From NCBI RefSeq assembly GCF_037076355.1, contig NZ_AP026968.1:1628501-1692500 (forward strand): a DNA stretch of 64,000 nt. Direction: 5' to 3'. The notes beneath the pieces were generated by a model. It saw only the letters and a program-made list of their open reading frames with translations. It was not told the origin of the DNA and ran no database searches. Of the stretch, positions 56,190 to 64,000 are shown piece by piece (the stretch's first letter is position 1; the number at the start of each line of letters is the position of its first letter). A program made the translations under genes and the position numbers. The stretch comes from Streptococcus parapneumoniae (GTDB lineage Bacteria; Bacillota; Bacilli; Lactobacillales; Streptococcaceae).

Positions 56190-56302
56190 AAAGACATCCA
56201 CTCTTTCTAAGAATTCTATCGCTTCATTATAACATGATTTAGGCTTTTTCTCTATCCAGATTGCTTTTTTATAACATTTTAGTGAATTTTTTCAGATATG
56301 AT

Positions 56303-56331
56303 TTGACAAGGCAATTCTTTTGGTGTAGAAT
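56303..56331 (+). promoter_or_regulatory. Promoter of the amino acid ABC operon
   Basis: -35 TTGACA, 17-bp spacer, -10 TAGAAT preceded by TG. Confidence 0.85.
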
Positions 56332-56332
56332 C

Positions 56333-56351
56333 GTGTTATAAAATCTAACAC
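56333..56351. promoter_or_regulatory. Inverted repeat at the transcription start, candidate operator
   Basis: GTGTTA and TAACAC, 7 nt apart, start just after the -10. A repressor bound here would block the amino acid uptake operon; the factor is unknown. Confidence 0.5.
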
Positions 56352-56365
56352 AAAGGAGATTCCTT

Positions 56366-57124
56366 ATGGCTTTAGTAGAATTTGAACACGTCGAAAAATA
56401 TTACGGAGACTACCACGCACTCCGCGACATCAATCTCCGTTTTGAAAAAGGACAAGTCGTTGTCCTACTCGGACCATCTGGTTCTGGAAAATCCACTCTT
56501 ATCCGCACCATCAATGGTTTGGAGGCTGTTGACAAGGGAAGCCTTCTAGTCAATGGTCACCAAGTTGCTGGTGCCAGCCAGAAAGATTTGGTGCCTCTTC
56601 GCAAGGAAGTAGGCATGGTTTTCCAACATTTCAACCTCTATCCGCATAAAACAGTGTTAGAAAATGTAACACTAGCACCTATAAAAGTTTTAGGAATTGA
56701 TAAAAAAGAAGCTGAAAAAACAGCTCAAAAATATCTGGAATTTGTAAATATGTGGGACAAGAAAGATTCATATCCAGCCATGCTTTCTGGTGGACAAAAA
56801 CAACGGATTGCCATCGCACGTGGCCTCGCTATGCATCCTGAACTCCTCCTCTTTGATGAACCAACATCTGCTCTTGACCCTGAAACCATCGGCGATGTTC
56901 TAGCGGTTATGCAAAAATTGGCCCACGATGGTATGAATATGATTGTCGTTACCCATGAAATGGGCTTTGCCCGTGAAGTTGCTGACCGCATCATCTTTAT
57001 GGCTGACGGAGAGGTTTTAGTAGATACCACAGATGTTGATGACTTTTTCGACAATCCAAGCGAACCTCGTGCCCAACAATTTCTCAGCAAGATCATCAAC
57101 CACGAAAGTGACAAAGTCAAATAA
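56366..57124 (+). CDS. Polar amino acid ABC transporter ATP-binding protein
   Basis: A 252-residue ATPase (GlnQ/HisP type): Walker A GPSGSGKST, Q-loop VFQHFNLYPH, signature LSGGQKQR, Walker B LLLFDEPTSALD and switch VTHEMGF. It drives uptake via the two permeases and the binding protein that follow. First gene of a four-gene operon, 10 nt before the binding protein. Confidence 0.95.
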   Translation: MALVEFEHVEKYYGDYHALRDINLRFEKGQVVVLLGPSGSGKSTLIRTINGLEAVDKGSLLVNGHQVAGASQKDLVPLRKEVGMVFQHFNLYPHKTVLENVTLAPIKVLGIDKKEAEKTAQKYLEFVNMWDKKDSYPAMLSGGQKQRIAIARGLAMHPELLLFDEPTSALDPETIGDVLAVMQKLAHDGMNMIVVTHEMGFAREVADRIIFMADGEVLVDTTDVDDFFDNPSEPRAQQFLSKIINHESDKVK

Positions 57125-57134
57125 GGAGGCACCT

Positions 57135-57929
57135 ATGAAAAAGAAATTCTTTTTATCCGCATTATTGATTAGCCTTTTGGGCCTTGCTGCTACAAAACCA
57201 GTTCAGGCTGATACTAGTATCGCAGACATTCAAAAGAGAGGCGAGCTGGTTGTCGGTGTCAAACAAGACGTTCCCAATTTCGGTTACAAGGATCCCAAGA
57301 CAGGGACCTTTTCTGGTATCGAAACGGACTTGGCCAGGATGGTAGCCGATGAGCTCAAGGTCAAAGTTCGCTATGTGCCTGTTACCGCACAAACCCGTGG
57401 ACCACTCCTAGACAATGAACAGGTCGATATGGATATCGCAACCTTTACCATCACAGACGAACGCAAAAAACTCTACAACTTTACCAGCCCTTACTACACA
57501 GATGCTTCTGGCTTTTTGGTCAATAAATCTGCCAAAATCAAAAAGATTGAGGACCTAAACGGCAAAACCATCGGAGTTGCCCAAGGTTCCATCACCCAAC
57601 GCCTGATTACTGAACTGGGTAAAAAGAAAGGTCTGAAGTTTAAATTCGTCGAACTTGGTTCCTACCCAGAATTGATTACTTCCCTTCATGCTCACCGTAT
57701 TGATGCCTTTTCCGTTGACCGCTCTATTCTATCTGGCTACATCAGCAAACGGACAGCACTACTAGATGATAGTTTCAAGCCCTCTGACTACGGTATCGTC
57801 ACCAAGAAATCAAATACAGAGCTCAACGACTATCTCGATAACTTGGTTACTAAATGGAGCAAGGATGGCCGTTTACAAAAACTCTATGACCGTTACAAGC
57901 TCAAACCATCTAGCCATACTGCAGATTAA
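57135..57929 (+). CDS. Amino acid ABC transporter substrate-binding protein
   Basis: A 264-residue family 3 solute-binding protein. The signal peptide ends at VQADTS (no lipobox Cys), then GVKQDVPNFGYKDPKTG and TFTITDERKKLYNFT. AAGGAGG precedes the ATG of MKKKFFL. Probably tethered by the transporter or secreted; ligand not determinable. Confidence 0.92.
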   Translation: MKKKFFLSALLISLLGLAATKPVQADTSIADIQKRGELVVGVKQDVPNFGYKDPKTGTFSGIETDLARMVADELKVKVRYVPVTAQTRGPLLDNEQVDMDIATFTITDERKKLYNFTSPYYTDASGFLVNKSAKIKKIEDLNGKTIGVAQGSITQRLITELGKKKGLKFKFVELGSYPELITSLHAHRIDAFSVDRSILSGYISKRTALLDDSFKPSDYGIVTKKSNTELNDYLDNLVTKWSKDGRLQKLYDRYKLKPSSHTAD

Positions 57930-57941
57930 GGAGGATACCCC

Positions 57942-58619
57942 ATGACAGATTTATCATCTTGGACAGCCTATTTTCAGGATTTTGGACAATTTTTCAATGG
58001 ATTCCTCTTCACTCTTGCCCTAGCTATCGGCTCCTTTATCCTAGCCATGGTTTTAGGCATCTTCTTCGGAGCCATGTCAACCAGCAAACGTCCAATTTTG
58101 CGCATTTTATCTCGCATCTTTGTGGAGTTTTACCAAAACACTCCCCTCTTGGTGCAGTTTGTTATCGTCTTTTATGGTCTACCTCTTATCAGTGACCACA
58201 CCATCATGATTCCGATTTATTGGACAGCTGTTCTCTGCGTAGGGCTCTATCACGGCGCCTATATCGCTGAGGTTATTCGCTCAGGGATTCAGTCCATCCC
58301 TAGCGGTCAGATGGAGGCCGCCTTGTCGCAAGGTTTTACCTATATCAGCGCCATGCGCTTGATTATCTTACCTCAAGCCTTCCGTATCATTCTCCCTCCT
58401 TTGACCAATCAAATCGTCAACCTCATCAAGAACACCTCGACAGTCGCTATCATTTCTGGAGTGGACTTGATGTTTGTGACCAAGTCCTGGTCAGCACTTA
58501 ACGGAAACTATATCCCAGCCTTTCTAGGCGCTGCCCTTCTCTACTTTTCTCTCTGCTTCCCTGTTGCCCAGTTTGGTCGCAAGATGGAGCAAGCCAACAA
58601 AAAAGCCTATTCACTTTAG
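57942..58619 (+). CDS. Amino acid ABC transporter permease (first)
   Basis: A 225-residue permease of the His/Glu/Gln family with about five TM helices and the EAA loop GLYHGAYIAEVIRSGIQ...QMEAALSQG. Pairs with the next permease. Confidence 0.93.
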   Translation: MTDLSSWTAYFQDFGQFFNGFLFTLALAIGSFILAMVLGIFFGAMSTSKRPILRILSRIFVEFYQNTPLLVQFVIVFYGLPLISDHTIMIPIYWTAVLCVGLYHGAYIAEVIRSGIQSIPSGQMEAALSQGFTYISAMRLIILPQAFRIILPPLTNQIVNLIKNTSTVAIISGVDLMFVTKSWSALNGNYIPAFLGAALLYFSLCFPVAQFGRKMEQANKKAYSL

Positions 58620-58628
58620 GAGGTTACT

Positions 58629-59288
58629 ATGGAATCCATTTTAGAAGTTTTGACCCCAGATAACCTAATCTTTATCTTTAAAGGATTTGGCTTGACTCTC
58701 TACATTTCTCTGATTGCCATCATCCTCTCTACCTTTATCGGTACGGTGCTAGCCGTCATGAGAAATGGCAAAAATCCTGTCTTGCGAATCATCTCCAGCA
58801 TTTATATCGAGTTTGTGCGTAACGTTCCTAACCTCCTCTGGATTTTCACTATCTTTTTGGTTTTCAAGATGAAGTCCACTCCAGCAGGTATTACAGCCTT
58901 CACTCTCTTTACATCAGCGGCCCTAGCTGAGATTATTCGAGGCGGTCTCAATGCCGTAGACAAGGGACAGTACGAAGCAGGAATGTCGCAAGGATTTACT
59001 TCTGCACAAATCCTCTACCACATCATTCTCCCACAAGCCATTCGCAAAATGTTGCCAGCCATCATTTCTCAGTTTGTAACCGTGATTAAGGATACCAGTC
59101 TTCTCTACTCTGTTATCGCCCTACAAGAACTCTTTGGAGCCAGCCAAATTCTCATGGGCCGTTATTTCGAACCAGAGCAAGTCTTCAGCCTGTATATCCT
59201 GATTGCCCTCATCTACTTCAGCTTTAACCTAGCCATTTCTAGCCTGTCTCATATGCTAGCCAAACGTTGGCAACAAGCTGCAGAATAA
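58629..59288 (+). CDS. Amino acid ABC transporter permease (second)
   Basis: A 219-residue permease with the EAA loop AALAEIIRGGLNAVDKGQ and MSQGFTSAQ. The stop TAA shares its last A with the first base of a BOX element. Confidence 0.93.
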   Translation: MESILEVLTPDNLIFIFKGFGLTLYISLIAIILSTFIGTVLAVMRNGKNPVLRIISSIYIEFVRNVPNLLWIFTIFLVFKMKSTPAGITAFTLFTSAALAEIIRGGLNAVDKGQYEAGMSQGFTSAQILYHIILPQAIRKMLPAIISQFVTVIKDTSLLYSVIALQELFGASQILMGRYFEPEQVFSLYILIALIYFSFNLAISSLSHMLAKRWQQAAE

Positions 59289-59402
59289 TACTCTTCGAAA
59301 ATCTCTTCAAACCACGTCAGCTTCCATCTGCAACCTCAAAACAGTGTTTTGAGCAACCTGCGGCTAGCTTCCTAGTTTGCTCTTTGATTTTCATTGAGTA
59401 TA
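59288..59402 (+). repeat. Short BOX element (A1 partial-B C1)
   Basis: ATACTCTTCG start and TTCATTGAGTATA end. The boxB is truncated (boxA is cut at CGTCAGCTTC and runs into CATCTGCAACC). Confidence 0.9.
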
Positions 59403-59408
59403 AACAGT

Positions 59409-59437
59409 AACTCTCCAGTTAAATTGGAGAGTTTTTT
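59409..59437 (+). terminator. Terminator of the amino acid ABC operon
   Basis: AACTCTCCA pairs with TGGAGAGTT and is followed by TTTT. Confidence 0.85.
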
Positions 59438-59466
59438 GATGAGAGTAGATATTTATAGACCTCAAT

Positions 59467-59495
59467 TTGACACCATACTTTTTCTATGATAAAAT
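59467..59495 (+). promoter_or_regulatory. SpNOX promoter
   Basis: -35 TTGACA, 17-bp spacer, -10 TAAAAT. Confidence 0.8.
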
Positions 59496-59497
59496 GT

Positions 59498-59509
59498 AAC
59501 AAATTTGTT
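59498..59509. promoter_or_regulatory. Palindrome in the SpNOX leader, candidate operator
   Basis: AACAAATTTGTT, a perfect 12-bp palindrome (extending to GTAACAAATTTGTTTAC with one mismatch pair), lies at the expected transcription start. Confidence 0.45.
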
Positions 59510-59534
59510 TACAACAAATCAAAATCTTAATGAA

Positions 59535-60737
59535 ATGGAATTTTTTATGAAATCAATCAAAGGACTACTCTTTATCATAGCTAGTTTTGCCTTGACTATG
59601 TTGACTTGGATGAGCACTTCTCCCCAATTCATGATTCCAGGACTAGCTTTAACAAGCCTATCTCTGACTTTTATCCTAGCCACTCGTCTCCCACTACTAG
59701 AAAGCTGGTTTCACGGTTTGGAGAAGGTCTACACCGTCCACAAATTCACAGCCTTTCTCTCCATCATCCTACTCATCTTTCATAACTTTAGTATGGGCGG
59801 TCTGTGGGGCTCTCGCTTAGCTGCTCAGTTTGGCAACCTTGCCATCTATATCTTTGCCAGTATCATCCTTGTCGCCTATTTAGGCAAATACATTCAATAC
59901 GAAGCTTGGCGATGGATTCACCGTCTGGTTTATCTAGCTTATATTTTCGGACTCTTTCACGTCTACATGATGATGGGCAATCGTCTCCTTACATTTAATC
60001 TTCTAAGTTTTCTTGTTGGTAGCTATGCCCTTTTAGGCTTGCTAGCTGGTTTTTATATCATTTTTCTATATCAAAAGATTGGCTTCCCCTATCTAGGGAA
60101 AATTACCAATCTCAAACGATTAAATCACGATACTAGAGAAATTCAAATTCATCTTAGCAGACCTTTCAACTATCAATCCGGACAATTTGCCTTCCTAAAG
60201 ATTTTCCAAGAAGACTTTGAAAGTGCTCCGCATCCCTTTTCTATCTCAGGCGGTCGCGGCCAAACGCTTTACTTTACTGTCAAAAATTCAGGTGACCATA
60301 CCAAGAATATCTATGATAATCTTCAAGTCGGCAGCAAAGTAAGCGTAGACAGAGCTTACGGGCACATGATCATAGAAGGAGGACGAGAAAATCAGGTTTG
60401 GATTGCTGGAGGCATTGGGATTACCCCCTTCATCTCTTACATCCGTGAACATCCTATTTTGGATAAACAGGTTCACTTCTACTATAGCTTCCGTGGAGAG
60501 GAAAATGCAGTTTATATAGATTTGCTCCATGACTATGCTCAGAAAAATCCTAATTTTGAACTCCATCTAGTAGACAGTAGGAAAGACGGCTATCTTAATT
60601 TTGAACAAGAAGAAGTGCCCAAACATGCAAGCGTCTATATGTGTGGTCCTCTTTCTATGATGAAGTCACTTGCCAAACAGATTAAGAAACAAAATCCAAA
60701 AACAGAGATTATTTACGAAGGATTCAAGTTTAAATAA
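59535..60737 (+). CDS. NADPH oxidase homologue (SpNOX)
   Basis: A 400-residue bacterial NOX. About six TM helices hold two bis-His haem sites (His69/His129 and His83/His142), followed by an FAD domain (APHPFSISGG) and an NADPH domain (AGGIGITPF, YMCGPLSMM), with terminal EGFKFK. It moves electrons from NAD(P)H across the membrane to oxygen, making superoxide outside. Starting at MEFFMKS makes Phe397 the residue fourth from the end, in line with published SpNOX numbering. The start has a weak ribosome site; MKSIKG (four codons on) is the alternative. Confidence 0.93.
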   Translation: MEFFMKSIKGLLFIIASFALTMLTWMSTSPQFMIPGLALTSLSLTFILATRLPLLESWFHGLEKVYTVHKFTAFLSIILLIFHNFSMGGLWGSRLAAQFGNLAIYIFASIILVAYLGKYIQYEAWRWIHRLVYLAYIFGLFHVYMMMGNRLLTFNLLSFLVGSYALLGLLAGFYIIFLYQKIGFPYLGKITNLKRLNHDTREIQIHLSRPFNYQSGQFAFLKIFQEDFESAPHPFSISGGRGQTLYFTVKNSGDHTKNIYDNLQVGSKVSVDRAYGHMIIEGGRENQVWIAGGIGITPFISYIREHPILDKQVHFYYSFRGEENAVYIDLLHDYAQKNPNFELHLVDSRKDGYLNFEQEEVPKHASVYMCGPLSMMKSLAKQIKKQNPKTEIIYEGFKFK

Positions 60738-60748
60738 CCACTCATACT

Positions 60749-60774
60749 CTCCTGGAATTTCCCAGGAGTTTTTT
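60749..60774 (+). terminator. Terminator after SpNOX
   Basis: CTCCTGG pairs with CCAGGAG and TTTTTT follows. The first base of a RUP-type terminus abuts the T-run. Confidence 0.85.
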
Positions 60775-60985
60775 ATAGTCAAATGAAACAAGACCGGAGC
60801 GATGGAATTTTGGTATTCAAATCAATTGATAAGAATGTTTTATAGTGAAATGGAATAGGATACGAACAAATTGATTAGGAAAATCAAATGAATTTATAGA
60901 AATCTTTTAGCAGTCATGGCGTCCTATTCCAGTTTCAAAACGCCATAGAAGAAGCATTGTGCTAGTCTAGTTTCAGTTTACTATA
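60774..60985. mobile_element. Outer RUP-like element, interrupted
   Basis: TATAGTCAAATGAAACAAGA at one end and TATAGTAAACTGAAAC (reverse strand) at the other. Total 212 bp; removing the inner 107-bp element leaves 105 bp, close to RUP length. Confidence 0.65.
60841..60947. mobile_element. Inner RUP element, 107 bp
   Basis: Exactly 107 bp from TATAGTGAAATGGAATAGGA to CGCCATA; the right end is reverse-complementary to TATGGCGTTTTGAAACTGG. It resembles the RUP at 27702-27808, including GAACAAATTGATT and CTATTCCAG segments. Confidence 0.7.
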
Positions 60986-61007
60986 CTAAAACGAGTAGCT
61001 TGAAATC

Positions 61008-61032
61008 AAAAAACCCACCCAATGGGCAGGTT
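61008..61032 (-). terminator. Terminator after fba
   Basis: Minus strand AACC-GCCC pairs with GGGTGGGTT with a 3-nt loop, then TTTTTTG. Confidence 0.8.
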
Positions 61033-61054
61033 CTGTATGTATTATTCAGCTAGA

Positions 61055-61936
61055 TTAAGCTTTACCTTCTGAACCGAATACGTCGATACGTTCTTCAACT
61101 GATGCTTGGATAGCTTTTACACCGTCAGCCAAGAATTTACGTGGGTCGAAGAGTTTTTTCTTGTCGTATTCTGCTTCGTTTGCTTCGTAGTCACGAGCAA
61201 ATTTACGAGTTGCGTTAGCAAATGCGATTTGGCATTCTGTGTTAACGTTAACTTTGGCAACACCAAGTTTGATAGCTGCTTGGATTTGCTCATCAGGAAT
61301 ACCTGATCCACCGTGCAATACGATTGGGAATCCTGGAAGAGCTTCTGTCAATTTTTGCAAGTGGTCAAGGTCAAGACCTTCCCAGTTTGCTGGGTAAGGA
61401 CCGTGGATGTTACCGATACCAGCTGCCAAGAAGTCGATACCAGTTGCAACCATTGCTTTAGCGTCTTCGATTGGAGCCAATTCACCTTTACCGATGATTC
61501 CGTCTTCTTCACCACCGATAGTACCAACTTCAGCTTCTACTGAGATACCTTTAGCGTGTGCTTTTTCAACAACTTCTTTAGCCAATTTAAGGTTTTCTTC
61601 AACTGGAAGGTGTGAACCATCAAACATGATTGAAGTGTAACCAACTTCGATACACTCAAGTGCATCTTCGTAGTGACCGTGGTCAAGGTGGATAGCTACT
61701 GGTACAGTGATACCCATTGATTCAACAAGGTTAGCGATCAAGTTGCGAGCAACTTTGTAACCACCCATGTATTTAGCAGCACCCATTGAAGTTTGGATTA
61801 AAACTGGAGCTTTTTTAGCTTCTGCTGCGCGCAAGATAGCTTGAGTCCACTCAAGGTTGTTTGTGTTAAATCCACCAACTGCATAACCGTTGTCACGAGC
61901 TGCTTGGACAAATTTTTCTGCTGAAACGATTGCCAT
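61055..61936 (-). CDS. fba: Fructose-bisphosphate aldolase, class II
   Basis: A 293-residue zinc aldolase: metal ligands in AIHLDHGHYED and EAEVGTIGG, and VLHGGSGIPDEQ. It cleaves fructose-1,6-bisphosphate in glycolysis. AGGAGGCC precedes the ATG. The codon pattern looks highly expressed (many TTC/AAC/GGT-like choices). Single-gene unit. Confidence 0.97.
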   Translation of the reverse strand: MAIVSAEKFVQAARDNGYAVGGFNTNNLEWTQAILRAAEAKKAPVLIQTSMGAAKYMGGYKVARNLIANLVESMGITVPVAIHLDHGHYEDALECIEVGYTSIMFDGSHLPVEENLKLAKEVVEKAHAKGISVEAEVGTIGGEEDGIIGKGELAPIEDAKAMVATGIDFLAAGIGNIHGPYPANWEGLDLDHLQKLTEALPGFPIVLHGGSGIPDEQIQAAIKLGVAKVNVNTECQIAFANATRKFARDYEANEAEYDKKKLFDPRKFLADGVKAIQASVEERIDVFGSEGKA

Positions 61937-62076
61937 TTTATCAGGCCTCCTGTATATTTTTATGGGTCATCCCATTTACATTGTTCATTTTATCACTTTT
62001 TGACAAAAAAATCTAGTTTTTCCCGCAGTTTCGATTGAATTTCTTCTAGCTTCATCTATGTAAACCCTTTCTATAT

Positions 62077-63405
62077 CTAGTCTTGGGCGACTTTTGGAAA
62101 AGCTATAAAGAAGGTTAAACGATTCTCCTTCATCTCAAAACGATAAGCTAATTTTTCATGTTCTAATAGACTCTTGACCACAAAGAGCCCCATCCCAGAC
62201 CCCTTGGCCTTGCGACTAGCATTGTCAGAAAAAGACTGGGCTAGTTTTTCTTGTTCCTCTGAGCTACAGCTATTTTCGATAAAAAGTTCCCCTTCTCTTT
62301 CTCCAATGCCAACCAAGCCGCCTGGAACAGAGTGCTTGATGGCGTTGCTGATGAGATTAGACAGGATCAACTTCATGACTGATGGATTTAGATAGGCCTG
62401 CTGATGGGACAAGCTATTGTCTATCTGAAGCTCTCTTTCCTTGGCTAGCAAGGCATAATCCTTAACCAGACTTTGCGTCATCTGGTGTAGGTCAATTTCT
62501 TCCCTATCATCTCGTAATTCCTGTACAGAAGAGAGAGAAAGTATCTGGAGAACGTGATGATTGAGCTCATCCACAATCCCCAAGGCAACTCCCAGATAGT
62601 GATCTCTATCCTTATAACGACCGATGTTTTCTTTCATGTTTTCAATCAGGATTTTCAAACTAGCCAGAGGTGTTTTCAATTCATGAGAAGCCCCTCGTAG
62701 GAATTCGACCTTCATCTTTTCCAGCTGGAGAATGGCTTCATTCTTGTCATGCAAGTCCGCAATGACAGTCAAAAGATGCTGGTAAAGGCTATTGATTTGT
62801 TCCTTTAGATCACCAATCTCATCCTTGGAATCCACGCGCAATCGCACTTGGGCATCCAAATCCATCATTCTACGAGTCACCCGCTTGATTTCCAAAATCG
62901 GGGCCACAATGGTCCGAGCATAGATGTAGGCCACCAAGAGGGAAATTAGAAAGGATGCCAGCAAGGTATAGGGGAGAAATTGGAGACTGATCTGCTCTGC
63001 TTCCTTTTGCAAGTCCATGGAAGCTAAAAATTGCAGGGTCATGGTGCCACCGTCTTGCGTTTTCACCTCACGCTCCTCGATAAAAAGAGATGTTGTCTGA
63101 CGTTCCGTATCCAGAGGAAGACTGCCCTTGACTTCTAACTTGTCCTCGGTCATCTCTCCCTTGACTGTCCCCTTGATCTCACTGGTCTGAGAATACAAGT
63201 CTAATACTTGCTCAATGCTTTGTCTATCCTTTCCCTCTAGGGATTTAGCAATGGCTGTTGCCTTCTGGCCAATGGTTTCCTGACGATGGCTCAGATAAGT
63301 CGAGGGAAAAAGAAAATAAATGGCTAAATGGAGACAGACGACTAGAACACTAAAAATCGAGAAGGTATAGATAAATATCTTTGTAAATAAACCTGTTCGT
63401 TTCAT
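62077..63405 (-). CDS. vncS: Sensor histidine kinase VncS
   Basis: A 442-residue kinase: TM helix at about 10-32, an extracellular loop, a second TM at about 147-168, HAMP, H-box LRGASHELKTPLA, and ATPase domain with NLISNAIKHS and GSGMGLFVVKS. It pairs with VncR; ATGA overlap of the two genes shows coupling. This is the pneumococcal VncRS system; its proposed signal is the Vex123-associated peptide, but the link to vancomycin tolerance has been disputed. Confidence 0.93.
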   Translation of the reverse strand: MKRTGLFTKIFIYTFSIFSVLVVCLHLAIYFLFPSTYLSHRQETIGQKATAIAKSLEGKDRQSIEQVLDLYSQTSEIKGTVKGEMTEDKLEVKGSLPLDTERQTTSLFIEEREVKTQDGGTMTLQFLASMDLQKEAEQISLQFLPYTLLASFLISLLVAYIYARTIVAPILEIKRVTRRMMDLDAQVRLRVDSKDEIGDLKEQINSLYQHLLTVIADLHDKNEAILQLEKMKVEFLRGASHELKTPLASLKILIENMKENIGRYKDRDHYLGVALGIVDELNHHVLQILSLSSVQELRDDREEIDLHQMTQSLVKDYALLAKERELQIDNSLSHQQAYLNPSVMKLILSNLISNAIKHSVPGGLVGIGEREGELFIENSCSSEEQEKLAQSFSDNASRKAKGSGMGLFVVKSLLEHEKLAYRFEMKENRLTFFIAFPKVAQD

Positions 63406-64000
63406 TTTCGCTCCAATTTATAACCAACATTGCGCACAGTGAGGATGCAGTCCAGGTCTAGCTTTTTCCGCAGTTCCTTGATATAAACATCAATGACTCG
63501 GTCAAAGGGAACCTCATCTGTCGCCTTCCAGACTGCATCGATAATCTGAGAACGAGTCAAGGCTCTTCCTTCATTTTTCACCAAATAATCAAGAATTTCT
63601 AACTCTTTGGCATTGATAGCTACTTCCTCACCTGCGAGGCTTGCACTGTAGCTTTCAAAGTCCACCTTGGCATCCTTGTAAGAAAAGATTCTTCCCGTAT
63701 CATAATAGCGCTTGAAAATCGCATCCACCCTCACTTTTAAGAGGGAGAGGGAGAAGGGCTTTTCCAGATAGCCATCTGCTAGCGAAGCAAAGGCAGTCAT
63801 CTTGTATTCTTCATCCTGAAAGGCAGTCAACATCAAAACAGGAACCTGACTGGTTTTACGAATTTCCGCTAGGACTTCTAAGCCATTGAGCTTTGGCATC
63901 TGGATATCCAGTAAAACTAAGGCTACTTCATAGCTGGAAAATTTTTCTAAGGCTTCCTGACCATCCGCCGCCTCAATGGTTTCATAACCACAATCCGTCA
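63402..64000 (-). CDS. vncR: Response regulator VncR, partial (start cut by window edge)
   Basis: The frame stays open to the window edge; about 19 N-terminal residues should be missing. A receiver domain with VLLDIQMPKLNG (phosphoacceptor Asp) and LEKPFS is followed by an OmpR-type winged helix ending VRNVGYKLERK. The stop overlaps the vncS start by ATGA. Confidence 0.92.
   Translation of the reverse strand, partial: TDCGYETIEAADGQEALEKFSSYEVALVLLDIQMPKLNGLEVLAEIRKTSQVPVLMLTAFQDEEYKMTAFASLADGYLEKPFSLSLLKVRVDAIFKRYYDTGRIFSYKDAKVDFESYSASLAGEEVAINAKELEILDYLVKNEGRALTRSQIIDAVWKATDEVPFDRVIDVYIKELRKKLDLDCILTVRNVGYKLERK

Overview
This window reads as chromosomal DNA of Streptococcus pneumoniae or a very close mitis-group relative (S. 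mitis or S. pseudopneumoniae cannot be excluded). The reasons are nine BOX elements, 107-bp RUP elements, and recognisable pneumococcal genes: zmpB, ccdA2-etrx2-msrAB2, prtA, dacB, murMN, the bacterial NADPH oxidase SpNOX, and vncRS. Most genes lie on the minus strand. No complete insertion sequence, prophage, rRNA or CRISPR array is seen.

Layout. 0-15.9 kb: the 5' two-thirds of zmpB (cut by the window edge) with a DUF436 gene ahead of it, the two-component pair next door (TCS09, zmpRS), the extracellular methionine-repair set msrAB2/etrx2/ccdA2, a BrkB-like membrane protein, and a Na+/H+ antiporter operon with a tRNA-modifying methyltransferase and a radical-SAM protein. 16-24 kb: the giant subtilase prtA, flanked by duplicated DNA and a tRNA-Thr gene with a pseudo-tRNA copy. 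24-27.5 kb: a three-gene ABC-2 type exporter and a divergent RelBE-type toxin-antitoxin pair. 28-35 kb: a 2297-residue LPXTG fibrillar adhesin (CshA-type and MucBP-like repeats), the most accessory-looking locus here. 35-48.5 kb: rplKA, dacB, HIT and M42 peptidase genes, brnQ, rhodanese, a UDG-family gene, pepV, nitroreductase, amino-acid binding protein, uvrC, metallophosphatase and matrixin. 48.7-56 kb: murMN, estA, rnjB and recJ. 56-64 kb: an amino-acid ABC importer, SpNOX, fba, and vncS with partial vncR.

How it fits together. Three large surface proteins (ZmpB, PrtA, the fibrillar adhesin) sit near surface redox repair (CcdA2 passes electrons to Etrx2, then to MsrAB2) and wall-modifying enzymes (DacB, MurM, MurN). 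Repeats are concentrated here: seven FIVAR units in ZmpB, 111-bp tandem repeats near the PrtA C-terminus, and 1035-bp-spaced direct repeats plus MucBP-like repeats in the adhesin, so length variation is expected. The PrtA sorting motif reads SPKTG instead of the usual LPKTG. BOX elements repeatedly abut or supply stop codons, and one RUP has inserted into another. Family assignments rest on motifs and remembered family features; no database search was run.
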